From contig NZ_CWGJ01000025.1 in assembly GCF_900000175.1 (NCBI RefSeq), positions 356,464 through 420,463 on the forward strand: DNA of 64,000 nt. The letters run 5' to 3'. The notes under the pieces were generated by a model. The model did no database searches, was not told where the DNA came from, and saw nothing but the letters and a program-made list of their open reading frames with translations. Of this stretch, positions 35,048 to 43,682 are shown piece by piece. How positions within the stretch are numbered: position 1 is the stretch's first letter; each line of letters starts with the position of its first letter. The DNA is from Estrella lausannensis. Its GTDB lineage: Bacteria; Chlamydiota; Chlamydiia; Chlamydiales; Criblamydiaceae. The translations under genes were made by a program, and so were the position numbers.

Positions 35048-35842
35048 ATGACATCAGCAAAAGACAAACCCTCTGCACTGGTGCGATGGCAAGAAATTCA
35101 GGATAAGCTTCAAGGAAAGCGGCCGTTGTTTTTTTTAGATTACGACGGCACACTCTCTCCGATTACAGCCCACCCCAAAGACGCCAGACTCCCTCCAAAG
35201 ATGAAGGAAGTTTTAGAAGATCTTAGCCGCCGCTATTTCACGGCAGTGATCAGTGGCAGGGCATTGGCAGACATCAAGGAGCTTCTCGGAGATATGCCCC
35301 TTTATATCTCAGGAAGTCATGGTTTCGTTATCGAGACGGATGCCGGCGTGGTGTTTCGCCTGCCGGAGGCGGCGAGGTATCGGAAAGATCTTGAGGAGGC
35401 CTACCTTTTGCTCAAAGAAAAAATCTCTTCTCTTCCGGGCGTTGTTTTGGAAAACAAGGATTTTTCCATCGCCATCCACGACAGGATGGTGGAGGAGGGC
35501 TTCAAGCCCATTATTCGCACGACCGTGGCAGAAACGTCCACTCTGTTTCCCCGCCTCAAAATGAATGCCGGGAAATGCCTCTTCGAGCTGAAACCGGCTC
35601 TTGATTGGGATAAGGGCAAGGCGGTCCAATGGATTCTGGACAGCATCTCGTTTGATCCCAAAAGGGAGTGTCCCATCGTGATAGGGGACGATGTTACCGA
35701 TGAAGATGCTTTTAGGGCAGTGAAAGGAAATGGCGTTTCCATTTTTGTGATGGGAGAGAAAACAGAGACCCATGCTGATTACATCTTACAAAACACCGAA
35801 GAGGTTGCTCTCTTTCTCCAGTTATTCTCAACGATGCAATGA
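35048..35842 (+). CDS. otsB: Trehalose-6-phosphate phosphatase-like HAD hydrolase
   Basis: 264 residues. HAD motif I FFLDYDGTLSPI (nucleophile Asp31, Asp33), motif II VISGR, motif III Lys near DKGKAVQWIL, motif IV VIGDDVTDEDAF, the OtsB version of the acidic motif. The cap domain between them fits trehalose phosphatases. It would hydrolyse trehalose-6-phosphate to trehalose. No synthase (otsA) is present here, so the substrate supply is elsewhere or different. Co-transcribed with the LysE-type exporter. Confidence 0.9.
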   Translation: MTSAKDKPSALVRWQEIQDKLQGKRPLFFLDYDGTLSPITAHPKDARLPPKMKEVLEDLSRRYFTAVISGRALADIKELLGDMPLYISGSHGFVIETDAGVVFRLPEAARYRKDLEEAYLLLKEKISSLPGVVLENKDFSIAIHDRMVEEGFKPIIRTTVAETSTLFPRLKMNAGKCLFELKPALDWDKGKAVQWILDSISFDPKRECPIVIGDDVTDEDAFRAVKGNGVSIFVMGEKTETHADYILQNTEEVALFLQLFSTMQ

Positions 35843-35847
35843 AGCCG

Positions 35848-35878
35848 TCCTCAATTTTTGAGATCTTTTCGGTATATA
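35848..35878. repeat. Family A right-end fragment abutting a full copy
   Basis: CTCAATTTTTGAGATCTTTT then CGGTATA, the same right end as the full element that starts at 35875; the two share TATA. Confidence 0.5.
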
Positions 35879-36038
35879 CCGAAAGTGTCTCAAAATTTGG
35901 CTTTTGGCAAAGAGAACGCTCTCGCGATTGAAAGATACAAAGTCATCTAATATTAGAAATATGAGGTGACTTGCGATCATTCAATCGCGAGAGTTTTCTC
36001 AAAGCCCACATCCCAATTTTTGAGATCTTTTCGGTATA
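35875..36038. repeat. Family A palindromic MITE-like element, full-length copy (164 bp)
   Basis: Ends TATACCGAAAGTGTCTCAAA and TTTTTGAGATCTTTTCGGTATA. Inner arms CTCTCGCGATTGAAAGAT and ATCATTCAATCGCGAGAG pair well around TCATCTAATATTAGAAATAT. Best-preserved family A copy in the window. No ORF. Confidence 0.85.
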
Positions 36039-36162
36039 CATCCACTCCCTAAAATCAATTTTATAGAGCGAGTCTAATTCGTTTTGTATGATACGATAAT
36101 TTTCTTAAAAAATTTCATCTAATTAATTGTTTTATAAAAAATAATTTACTGGAGAGTAAGAA

Positions 36163-38691
36163 ATGGAGCCTACCCAAAGAGCGCAAGGCACAGGAACACA
36201 TTCGGGAAGTGGGCAGCAGCTAAACGGCGCGACGGCGCCTTCGCTTCCAACCCCTGTAGCGATCAGCCTGTCAGAGGGGGGAAGCTTCATGGATTTCCGG
36301 GCGGTTGAAATTAACGGAAATGAGGATATCGAAGAGGTTGTCCGAAGGGCTTTTGAGCGGGAGCAAGACGAGCAAGACGAGGTCATGTTTTTTTGCTCTG
36401 ATCCCTTCCAGATCATGCAGATGCAGATGCGCATTCAAAGGGAATTCGAGAACAGGCAAGAACAGGAGGCGCATGACATTATATTCAAAGATATGCAATT
36501 CACTGTAAAGAAGCAGCAGAAACCGTGGAAAAATCATCAGGCCAAAGGGCTTCGATGCTTTGAATCGACATTGCCGCTTCCTCTTTCCAAAATCCCACAG
36601 GCACTTGTGCGGTCGACTAAAGGCTTGGCCTCTGATGAGGTCACTCTTTTAAGGGCATGCCTTACGCAGGTCGTGTTTGATTGTCTCGATCTCAAAGAAC
36701 TTAGCAGAAAGGGGGCGATCAGTATCCATTTTCCTCTCGACACCTTTATAACAGCTGTTTCCGTGGTCTATAGCGCACCGAAACTGCTCTGGGATCATCA
36801 GAATGTGATCAGGAAAAAGCGGCAGAATGGTGTGCAAATTACCGACACAGCCCCAATTCCGGTGAGTGCCAAGTCTACCGTACTCCTCATGAGAATGCTT
36901 CTAGATACAATGCAGCGCTATTTAAAAGATGCCTTGCCGGGATCCTGTGGCAAAAGCAAAAACATCTTCTTGAATATGTTGGAGGGACTGTCAACGGTAG
37001 AGGGTATTTTGGTGAAAGAGGATCCTTTTTCCTTTGCCAATTTAAGGTCGACTCTCGGTTCGATCTGCCATGATACAAAAGACCCATTGTTTCACCAAGC
37101 TCCGCTCGATTACCTCAGGACAGCCAAAGATATGCTTTTCAAGGTGAAAAAATTCACGTGTCATACGCTGGATGCCTGGAAGTGTATCGGAGGGGTGATC
37201 GACCCCGTAGTGGAAAAGCGTGTTGAGTTTGCGCTGCGTAGAATCGAACAGGCCATTAAATTACAAATGACGAGTCCTCAGCAACTCTTGAACCTATATA
37301 AAAGCGTTATAAATGATCTGATGCCACTCAAAATATACCAAGGCCAACTCCTGCGCTTATTACCCCAACTGGCACATCATCTCGCTCCTTTTTGGGGCAT
37401 CAGTGCTGAAGATTTAAGAAAATTCATGGAAAGAGGGGAAGCGGGGGGCGACATTGAGGTTGCGGCAGATGAGGTGAGTGCCATGGAAACAATGTATTCA
37501 CACGGACTTGTCAAGCTTGCTATGGAATCAATCGATATGCCCTCTTATGGCATTTTAAGGGCATTTGAGAGGTCGCTTGTGGAGCGCGGGATTGCAGTCT
37601 CGGATCAAAAAATTGATTCTTTCAAACAGTGTGCCGAGAATATATTGACCGTTTTTGAAGAGCTTTGCTCCAAGCACCCGGAACTACAGGAAAAAGTGTT
37701 CAAGATCTTCAATGAGAATTGTTCTCTTCTCGATCTGATAGAACATCAACGGGATGAACTGGCGATTATCAGCGAGGTGCGGCTCGGCGCTTTTGCCTCG
37801 GCCGAAAAGGTGTATTACTTTGGCAGTGTCTTGATCGAAAGGTTTGAAGAAATTTTTGTTCCCTTTTTGAAATACAAAACAAAAGCATTGGTCGAGAAGC
37901 TGCCCAAATTCTCCCAGGGAGAGGGGGGTGGCGCACTGGATCAAGGAGAGCTGGATGCGTTTGGAAAGCTGCTTTCAACAGTCGAAGAGTTTCTTCACGT
38001 TATAGAGACACAATTACCTGTTCTAGAAGATAAATTAGGGGAGATGTTTGATCTCTCTCCCAAGGTAGTGAAAACCCATTCCACAAAAGGGGGCAAGAAG
38101 CCAGTAAAAAGCAAAAGAGGGGTGAACCCGAAAGGTGCGAAAAAGACGCCCCCCCTGCCGAAGAGCGCCCGTGTTATCACGGATACTTCGGGTAATGAGG
38201 GGACGCTTCGCGTAGAAAATACTGGCCCTCAGCCTATCGTAACTCCCTCAAACACGATATCCTCAGTTCAGAATTTCTCTTCCAATCCATCCCTTATGCC
38301 GGAGTCTTCCGAACAGCTTCCGGAGAAGAGAGCTGAAGTTGTCATTGAAGAGTTTACCCACTGCAGGCAGCAATTTTTACGATCGGCAAAAAATCTTGAC
38401 GCACATATCACAGAAGCGGAAAAACAAGAAATTGACAACCCTTCCGCAGATTCAGGGCAGAACTCCCTGAGGAATGTGTACTGGAAGCAGCTTGCCAAGG
38501 AGTTGACTGTGGCCGGCTGGGCGTTAGTCAAAGCTGGAGGCGGGCACCTGCAGTATAAGCATCCGGCACATACTGAATTGGGAAGGGCGACTATTCCTTC
38601 AGGATCGAAAGATGCTCTTTCGCTAGGGGTGGTGAAAAATGTCCGCCAGCAAATTTCACAATCGCTGGTGCATAAGCAGGAAAAAAAATAA
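36163..38691 (+). CDS. 842-residue orphan with C-terminal HicA-like domain
   Basis: ATG 36163 follows GGAGAGTAAG. Residues 1-30 are Gly/Gln/Thr rich and disordered. 60-130 is very Glu/Gln/Met rich. 130-640 is a long helical body with no recognised domain. 650-760 is a Lys/Pro/Ser linker (THSTKGGKKPVKSKRG). From about 770 to the end lies a HicA/YcfA-like double-stranded RNA-binding-type domain: YWKQLAKELTVAGWALVKAG, GGGHLQYKHP with the catalytic-type His795, RATIPSG and LGVVKNVRQQI. HicA toxins are normally 60-residue mRNA interferases next to an antitoxin gene; here the domain is fused to a large protein and no HicB is nearby. Possible secreted effector or RNA-binding protein. Confidence 0.8.
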   Translation: MEPTQRAQGTGTHSGSGQQLNGATAPSLPTPVAISLSEGGSFMDFRAVEINGNEDIEEVVRRAFEREQDEQDEVMFFCSDPFQIMQMQMRIQREFENRQEQEAHDIIFKDMQFTVKKQQKPWKNHQAKGLRCFESTLPLPLSKIPQALVRSTKGLASDEVTLLRACLTQVVFDCLDLKELSRKGAISIHFPLDTFITAVSVVYSAPKLLWDHQNVIRKKRQNGVQITDTAPIPVSAKSTVLLMRMLLDTMQRYLKDALPGSCGKSKNIFLNMLEGLSTVEGILVKEDPFSFANLRSTLGSICHDTKDPLFHQAPLDYLRTAKDMLFKVKKFTCHTLDAWKCIGGVIDPVVEKRVEFALRRIEQAIKLQMTSPQQLLNLYKSVINDLMPLKIYQGQLLRLLPQLAHHLAPFWGISAEDLRKFMERGEAGGDIEVAADEVSAMETMYSHGLVKLAMESIDMPSYGILRAFERSLVERGIAVSDQKIDSFKQCAENILTVFEELCSKHPELQEKVFKIFNENCSLLDLIEHQRDELAIISEVRLGAFASAEKVYYFGSVLIERFEEIFVPFLKYKTKALVEKLPKFSQGEGGGALDQGELDAFGKLLSTVEEFLHVIETQLPVLEDKLGEMFDLSPKVVKTHSTKGGKKPVKSKRGVNPKGAKKTPPLPKSARVITDTSGNEGTLRVENTGPQPIVTPSNTISSVQNFSSNPSLMPESSEQLPEKRAEVVIEEFTHCRQQFLRSAKNLDAHITEAEKQEIDNPSADSGQNSLRNVYWKQLAKELTVAGWALVKAGGGHLQYKHPAHTELGRATIPSGSKDALSLGVVKNVRQQISQSLVHKQEKK

Positions 38692-38707
38692 ATAGGCGGA
38701 GTGGAAC

Positions 38708-39400
38708 ATGGAAATTTGGATTGATAGCCTGGATGAAGGGATCATTTCTGCATTCAAAGATCTAGGGCTGTTGCATGGCGTTACGACCAACCCTTCGATC
38801 CTTTCGAAATCGACCATGGATCCGAGGGGAGTTATCTCAAAATTACTGGAAATTCAAGACGGGCCCGTCGCGGTGCAAGTCATGGGGGAAACCAAAGAGG
38901 TTATCATTCAAGAGGCATCGATTCTGAAGGAAATCTCTGACCGCGTGCTGCCGAAAATTCCTGTCGTGCCAGAAGGTGTCGCGGCGATGCAAGTGCTGCG
39001 AGATAACGCCACGTCGGCTCTTGGAACGGCTGTACTTTCTTTCAGACAGTCGTTTTTAGCGATCAGTGGAGGCTTTACCTACATCGCACCGTATATTGGC
39101 CGGTTTGTCGACGAGGGCAAAGATCCTGCTTCGCTGCTTAATTTTTTAGTGAAATTGAAGGGAAGTTTTCGGTCGGATGCCAAGATCATGGCCGCAGGAA
39201 TCCGCTCTTTAGACCATCTCTTTCTCTCGGCAGAGCTGGGTGTGGATGCGGCGACTCTTCCGGAAAGCGTCGCCAGGCAGCTGCTGACCATTCCTGAAGG
39301 GGCGCTGAAAGCGCTATACCAGTTCCAGGATGATTTCGGCAGCAAACGGGATCAACTCTTCAATCACTCCGACTTATATCGAAAGTGTCTCGAAATTTGA
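38708..39400 (+). CDS. Transaldolase/fructose-6-phosphate aldolase family protein
   Basis: 230-residue TIM-barrel enzyme of the small TalC/FSA class. Asp6 (WIDSLD), TTNPSILSK, Schiff-base Lys83 in LPKIPVVPEG and Tyr125/Tyr129 in FTYIAPYIGR are all in place. It would catalyse aldol cleavage or transaldolation of C6/C7 sugar phosphates, complementing gnd in the pentose phosphate pathway. ATG 38708 follows a GGCGGAGTGG ribosome site 17 bases after the 842-residue gene, so they may share a transcript. The last codons (YRKCLEI and TGA) lie inside a family A repeat, so the natural C-terminus was probably replaced. Confidence 0.9.
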   Translation: MEIWIDSLDEGIISAFKDLGLLHGVTTNPSILSKSTMDPRGVISKLLEIQDGPVAVQVMGETKEVIIQEASILKEISDRVLPKIPVVPEGVAAMQVLRDNATSALGTAVLSFRQSFLAISGGFTYIAPYIGRFVDEGKDPASLLNFLVKLKGSFRSDAKIMAAGIRSLDHLFLSAELGVDAATLPESVARQLLTIPEGALKALYQFQDDFGSKRDQLFNHSDLYRKCLEI

Positions 39401-39530
39401 TTTGTTGGCTTTGAGAAAGCCCCTTAATGGAGATGTTGCAAGCCGCTTCATAGTTCTAATATTAGGCGCCTTGCAATGCCTCAATCTCAAGGGCTTTCTC
39501 TCTGCCCAAAACCCAATTTTGAGCACTCGT
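39375..39530. repeat. Family A palindromic repeat overlapping the aldolase stop
   Basis: TATATCGAAAGTGTCTCGAA at the left; arms GGCTTTGAGAAAGCCCC and GGGCTTTCTCTCTGCCC around CTAATATTAGG. The right end has decayed (CAATTTTGAGCAC). Confidence 0.65.
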
Positions 39531-39552
39531 CAGCCGGCCGTGCCCTTCAAGA

Positions 39553-40704
39553 TTAAATGGGCAAAGGCTTCAATTTTTGAATACTGGAGGAGAGAGATTT
39601 CCATCGCCTCCACTCAGCGCGCAGTTCCTTCCTCAAATGCTTGAACTGACGTTTGAGATCCCGGGCGAGCGTTCTCTGGTCATCTTGACTCTTTGCTTCA
39701 AGGTAGCGCTTTTTCAGATCCTGCATGGCGTTGATCTTGGCGATTATTCCGTCTGAAACCTCTTGGATCTCCTGTTCGATCTCCTCTTTCTTCACATACC
39801 AAAGCTCTTGCAGGCGGGTTAGCAGATGGCATTTTCCTTCGGTGATCATCTTCTTCTGAATGGCGAAGGGATCCATCTTTTTCAAGTCTTTGGCAAGTCC
39901 CATTTTATTAAGAACGAAGATAAGCCATTTGGTGGGGTCGAAGTGGTACCAGCGTATGCCGTTGCGGTAGTCGTTGGCAAAGGTGTGGTGGAAATTGTGG
40001 TAGCCTTCGCCGAAAGTAACGAGAGAAATCAGCCAGTTGTTGACAGCTGTCATCTCTTGGGAAAAGGGCTTTGACCCGAAAGTGTGGGCAAGAGAGTTGA
40101 TGAACCAAGTGAAGTGGTGGCAGACAAAGAGCCTGAACCAGACAGCCATTACGAAGGCTCCAAGGTAGTCGGAAAAAAAGTATCCGACTGCGAGGAAACA
40201 AAGCACGTTCGTGAGAATCATGAGCCGGACTGACCACTGGTGCTGAAGGCGGACAAGAGGGTTTGAGAGCAGGTCGGAAACGACCTTGTCTTCGATCTTG
40301 CGCGGCTTTTCCAATATCCAGAGGCAGTGCGCGTAGAGAAATCCTTTGTTGATGCTGTAGGGGTCATTATCAGTGTCGACAAAGGCATGATGTATGCGGT
40401 GATCGTAAGACCAGCGAAGGGCGCTGCCTTGCATGGCCATCGAGGAGAAAAACAAAATGACACTTTCCAAAAAGCGATTGGCCTTATAGGCCCTGTGAGA
40501 GTAGAGGCGATGGTATCCTGCGGTGATGCTGAGCTCGGTCATCGAGATCAGCAGAACGGTCATCAGGATGAGTCCTAAGCTTGGAGGCGTGTAATAGAAA
40601 TAGAAGGGCAGAGCGAGGAGGAGTATGGATTGGTAGAGGGTAATGAATGTCGCCGGCACCCAATTGACGCCTCTTGAAAAATCGAGATTGGAAAAACTAG
40701 ACAT
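39553..40704 (-). CDS. Membrane fatty-acid desaturase (delta-9 acyl type)
   Basis: 383 residues. Three His boxes of the diiron site: HRLYSH (65-70), HRIHH (102-106) and HNFHH (236-240), arranged around four membrane spans (about 25-60 and 160-200), as in stearoyl-CoA/ACP desaturases. The C-terminal 100 residues are a Lys/Glu-rich extension not needed for catalysis. It introduces a double bond into saturated acyl chains in the inner membrane. ATG 40704; the divergent gap (40705-41020) to the efflux gene is AT rich with a GTCTCTTAGGCGAGAC hairpin near 40880 and no gene. Confidence 0.92.
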   Translation of the reverse strand: MSSFSNLDFSRGVNWVPATFITLYQSILLLALPFYFYYTPPSLGLILMTVLLISMTELSITAGYHRLYSHRAYKANRFLESVILFFSSMAMQGSALRWSYDHRIHHAFVDTDNDPYSINKGFLYAHCLWILEKPRKIEDKVVSDLLSNPLVRLQHQWSVRLMILTNVLCFLAVGYFFSDYLGAFVMAVWFRLFVCHHFTWFINSLAHTFGSKPFSQEMTAVNNWLISLVTFGEGYHNFHHTFANDYRNGIRWYHFDPTKWLIFVLNKMGLAKDLKKMDPFAIQKKMITEGKCHLLTRLQELWYVKKEEIEQEIQEVSDGIIAKINAMQDLKKRYLEAKSQDDQRTLARDLKRQFKHLRKELRAEWRRWKSLSSSIQKLKPLPI

Positions 40705-41020
40705 GCTAACCCCTTAGTTTGTTGTGATCGGCCAGAAATTTTTACTATATAGTCAAAGAATTATATATAAGGCTACAGAATGCCTGTTTTTTCAAGGAAA
40801 ATCAACCAATTTTTTTGAAGGGTGTAGTCTACTTAAGATCAAAATTATCAATAAGATATAGTTGTTTAAGAGTGGTCTCTTAGGCGAGACGTAGTCAGGG
40901 CGCGCGTGTTTTGTATGAATTAAAAATTGGATTGGGCATATCTTTTGCCAAATAGATTTTTTTAAACTATAAGGAATTGAAGAACATTTTGATCGCCAGA
41001 GTTTATCCGGAAAGCTTCCC

Positions 41021-42424
41021 ATGAAGAGACAATTTAAAATTTCACTCTCTCTTTTGGTGCTTGCTGTAGGCTTGTCCTCATGCGCGGTGCATCATCGTCT
41101 GCGATCAATTCCCCTGGAGGTGGAGGAGGATGCGGCCTTTCAAAACTACGAGGAAGGCCAGAACTTCGATTATCTATGGTGGAGGGAGTTTAACCAGCCG
41201 GAGCTAAATGCCGCTATTGAATCCGCTCTTCAGGGAAATTTCACGATCAGGCAGGCCTACTCCCGCCTATATCAGGCCAGAGCCGAGGCGAAGAAGGCGT
41301 ACGCGGAAAAAATGCCTGAAATCGACCTCAATGAAAAATTTTATCTGGCTGCGGGACTTTCCACCCCTTTCCACTCTGATGGAGGGGGGGCAGGGCTTCT
41401 TTTCAATCCCACCCTCTCGTATGACATCGATATTTTTCGTAAACTCGATTCCGGTTATTTCTCGGCGGTGATGAAAGCTTTTGGCAAAGAAGAGGATCTG
41501 GAAGCTGCCCGCCAGCTCATCGCAGAGATGGCTGCCGACGCCTGGCTGACCCTTGCCGAAAAGACGACTTTGAAAAAAATTATAGAGCGGCAGATCGAAG
41601 CGAGCGGCAAGCTCCTTAAGATGCTGGAGCGGCGCTATGTTTATGGCGAATCTTCTGCTTTCGACGTCTGCCAGCAGAGGCTGCAGCTGGAGAGCACCAA
41701 GTCCGCCTTGATTCCCGTACAGGAGTCGATTCGTATCAGCGGCTATCAACTCGACATCTTGAGGGGCAGGCTGCCGCAAGCGCATGGTGAACTGGATATC
41801 GATATCGCCTCGATTGAGCTGCCGCCCTTTCCTGACATGGGCGCTCCTCTTGACCTGATCAAGAGACGGCCAGATCTTAGGGCTTTAGCACGCGAGGTGA
41901 AGTCCCTGGATTTTGATGTGGAAGAGGCGATCGCGGATCTCTACCCTGACCTTAGCTTTTCAGCAGGTTATTGGTATAAGTCTGAAAATGTGCTCTGCTT
42001 TTTGAGAAACGGTCTTATGGATGCGGCCCTTTCGATGGCGACCCCCCTTTTCGATGGGGGAAAAAGACGTGCCGAAGTCGCTGTAAGATATCAGCTTCTA
42101 CAAGAGGGCATCGAAGAGTTTTCCGGGGTATTTCTGAGGGCTGTCTTTGAAGTGGAGAGTGCCGCCGTGCGAGAGAAAGCATCTCTTCAGCGCATTGAAG
42201 AGACTGATGAGCAGCTCAAACTGGCCATGATGAATCTTGCCATGGCCAAAGAGCGCTATATTCGTGGGCTGGAGGATTATCTGACAGTCATCGCACAGGA
42301 GTCATTTGTGCAGCAACTGGAGCGGGTGGCAGCCGAAGAGCGCAAACAGCTCCTTTCCAACCGGGCGATTTTATATCGCGCGCTCGGACGAAGTGAGTGT
42401 CAGAGGGAAAAGGCGGACTTATAA
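41021..42424 (+). CDS. Outer-membrane efflux lipoprotein (TolC/NodT family)
   Basis: 467 residues. Signal peptide with lipobox LSSC, lipidated Cys21. Two repeated OEP domains follow, with long coiled-coil helices (YSRLYQARAEAKKAYAEKM; ALSMATPLFDGGKRRAEV) and the typical RRPDLRALAREVKSL and EDYLTVIAQESF segments. Forms the outer-membrane channel of a tripartite pump. Next gene is a periplasmic adaptor, 11 bases downstream, but no inner-membrane pump gene follows. Confidence 0.92.
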   Translation: MKRQFKISLSLLVLAVGLSSCAVHHRLRSIPLEVEEDAAFQNYEEGQNFDYLWWREFNQPELNAAIESALQGNFTIRQAYSRLYQARAEAKKAYAEKMPEIDLNEKFYLAAGLSTPFHSDGGGAGLLFNPTLSYDIDIFRKLDSGYFSAVMKAFGKEEDLEAARQLIAEMAADAWLTLAEKTTLKKIIERQIEASGKLLKMLERRYVYGESSAFDVCQQRLQLESTKSALIPVQESIRISGYQLDILRGRLPQAHGELDIDIASIELPPFPDMGAPLDLIKRRPDLRALAREVKSLDFDVEEAIADLYPDLSFSAGYWYKSENVLCFLRNGLMDAALSMATPLFDGGKRRAEVAVRYQLLQEGIEEFSGVFLRAVFEVESAAVREKASLQRIEETDEQLKLAMMNLAMAKERYIRGLEDYLTVIAQESFVQQLERVAAEERKQLLSNRAILYRALGRSECQREKADL

Positions 42425-42435
42425 GGCAAGCGGTT

Positions 42436-43563
42436 ATGAAAATTTTTCAAAAAGCACTGGCGCTAATGACGGCGCTCTTCATCTCATTGGTTCTCTTTTC
42501 CGGGTATCTGGGAACCTTGTCGAAAAAGAAATTGGACGAACAGGCAGTCCCTGCCGAAGTTGTCGACGTGATCGAAGTGAAGCTGAGACCTGAAAAACTG
42601 AGAATCCGATCTTCGGGTGTTGTCGAAGCAGTCAAGAAAGTGCCGATCCTTCCGTTCTCTGCCGGAACTTTGGTTTTCCTTTCGCCCTCGCTTGAGATAG
42701 GCCGCAGCATACGCAAGGGAGAGCTGCTTGCCAAGATCGACCCGACAGACTATATCGCGATGGTGGAAGGGGAAAGGGCAAATCTGAAAAGGGCGGAATA
42801 CGAATATAAAGTCGAGCTGGGCAAGAAAAGAGTTGCCGAAGATGAGTGGAAGCTTTTGGGAGGGGGTCTTCTTGTCGATCCGGTTGGCCAAGAACTGGTT
42901 TTGAGAGGGCCGCAGCTGGAGGATAAGAAAGCGCAGCTTGTGGCCGCGGAAAAAAAACTTGAAAAGGCTGAGCGCGATCTTGAGCAGACTGAAATCCGGG
43001 CCCCTTTTGACGGCATCGTCTTAAAGGATGCTAAAGATGTAGGATCCATTGTTTCAGCAGGCACTGAGATTGCCGAGATTGCGGGGACGGATGTCTTCAG
43101 GGTTATTGTCAGCATCCCCTATGAAAGGGTGTGTAAAATTGCCTGCCTTAAAAGGAACGGGTTGGAGAACAGAAAAGCGTATGTGATCCAGGATCTCGGC
43201 AACGGCACTGCCGTAGTGACCGAGGGCGTTGCCGTGCGGGTGCTTGGCGATCTGGATGACGCAGGAACTATGGCCAGGGTAGTGGTGCTGGTAGAAGATC
43301 CTCTCGGGATTAAGAGTAAAAAGAATGCTGTACCGCTTTTCTTGAGCAGCCAAGTTCACGTTGAGATTGAGGGCCCCGATCTTGGCGAGGTAGCTCTCCT
43401 TCCCTTAAGTGCATTAAGCGATGACGGTGAAGTGACGCTCCTTGGTCCGGATGGGCTGATGGAGACTAAGAAGGTGGATGTCAAGATCGTGGATGGAAAA
43501 ATCGCCTACATTGCCGGAGGGTTGAAAGAGGGCGACAAAGTGGTGGTCAAAAGAGAGCGTTAG
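42436..43563 (+). CDS. Efflux periplasmic adaptor (HlyD/AcrA family)
   Basis: 375 residues from ATG 42436, preferred over an upstream GTG that would overlap the previous gene. One N-terminal membrane anchor (ALALMTALFISLVLFSGYLG), then a barrel-sandwich domain split by a coiled-coil hairpin (about 110-195: RANLKRAEYEYKVELGKKRV ... VAAEKKLEKAERDLEQTEIR), the characteristic IRAPFDGIVLKD and a beta-barrel with LPLSALSDDG. Links an inner-membrane transporter to the TolC-like channel encoded upstream. The transporter gene is not adjacent. Confidence 0.92.
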   Translation: MKIFQKALALMTALFISLVLFSGYLGTLSKKKLDEQAVPAEVVDVIEVKLRPEKLRIRSSGVVEAVKKVPILPFSAGTLVFLSPSLEIGRSIRKGELLAKIDPTDYIAMVEGERANLKRAEYEYKVELGKKRVAEDEWKLLGGGLLVDPVGQELVLRGPQLEDKKAQLVAAEKKLEKAERDLEQTEIRAPFDGIVLKDAKDVGSIVSAGTEIAEIAGTDVFRVIVSIPYERVCKIACLKRNGLENRKAYVIQDLGNGTAVVTEGVAVRVLGDLDDAGTMARVVVLVEDPLGIKSKKNAVPLFLSSQVHVEIEGPDLGEVALLPLSALSDDGEVTLLGPDGLMETKKVDVKIVDGKIAYIAGGLKEGDKVVVKRER

Positions 43564-43567
43564 CTTG

Positions 43568-43622
43568 CGGCAAAAGGACTTGATGCCCATTTTGCCGAAA
43601 AAATGTCTCGAATTTTGAGACA
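43568..43622 (+). terminator. Two hairpins between the adaptor gene and purU
   Basis: CGGCAAAA (43568-43575) with TTTTGCCG (43590-43597), then TGTCTC (43604-43609) with GAGACA (43617-43622). The second is a family A remnant. No clear T run; termination of the convergent genes is inferred. Confidence 0.45.
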
Positions 43623-43682
43623 CTCCCGGGAATTGAAGAGTACTCGATGGGAAAATAGGCCCCGGTGCTCTCGCTGTAGGAT

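Noticed and set aside
39330..39644. 104-codon plus-strand frame downstream of the aldolase
   Set aside because: Runs through a family A repeat and the 3' end of the desaturase; not a gene.
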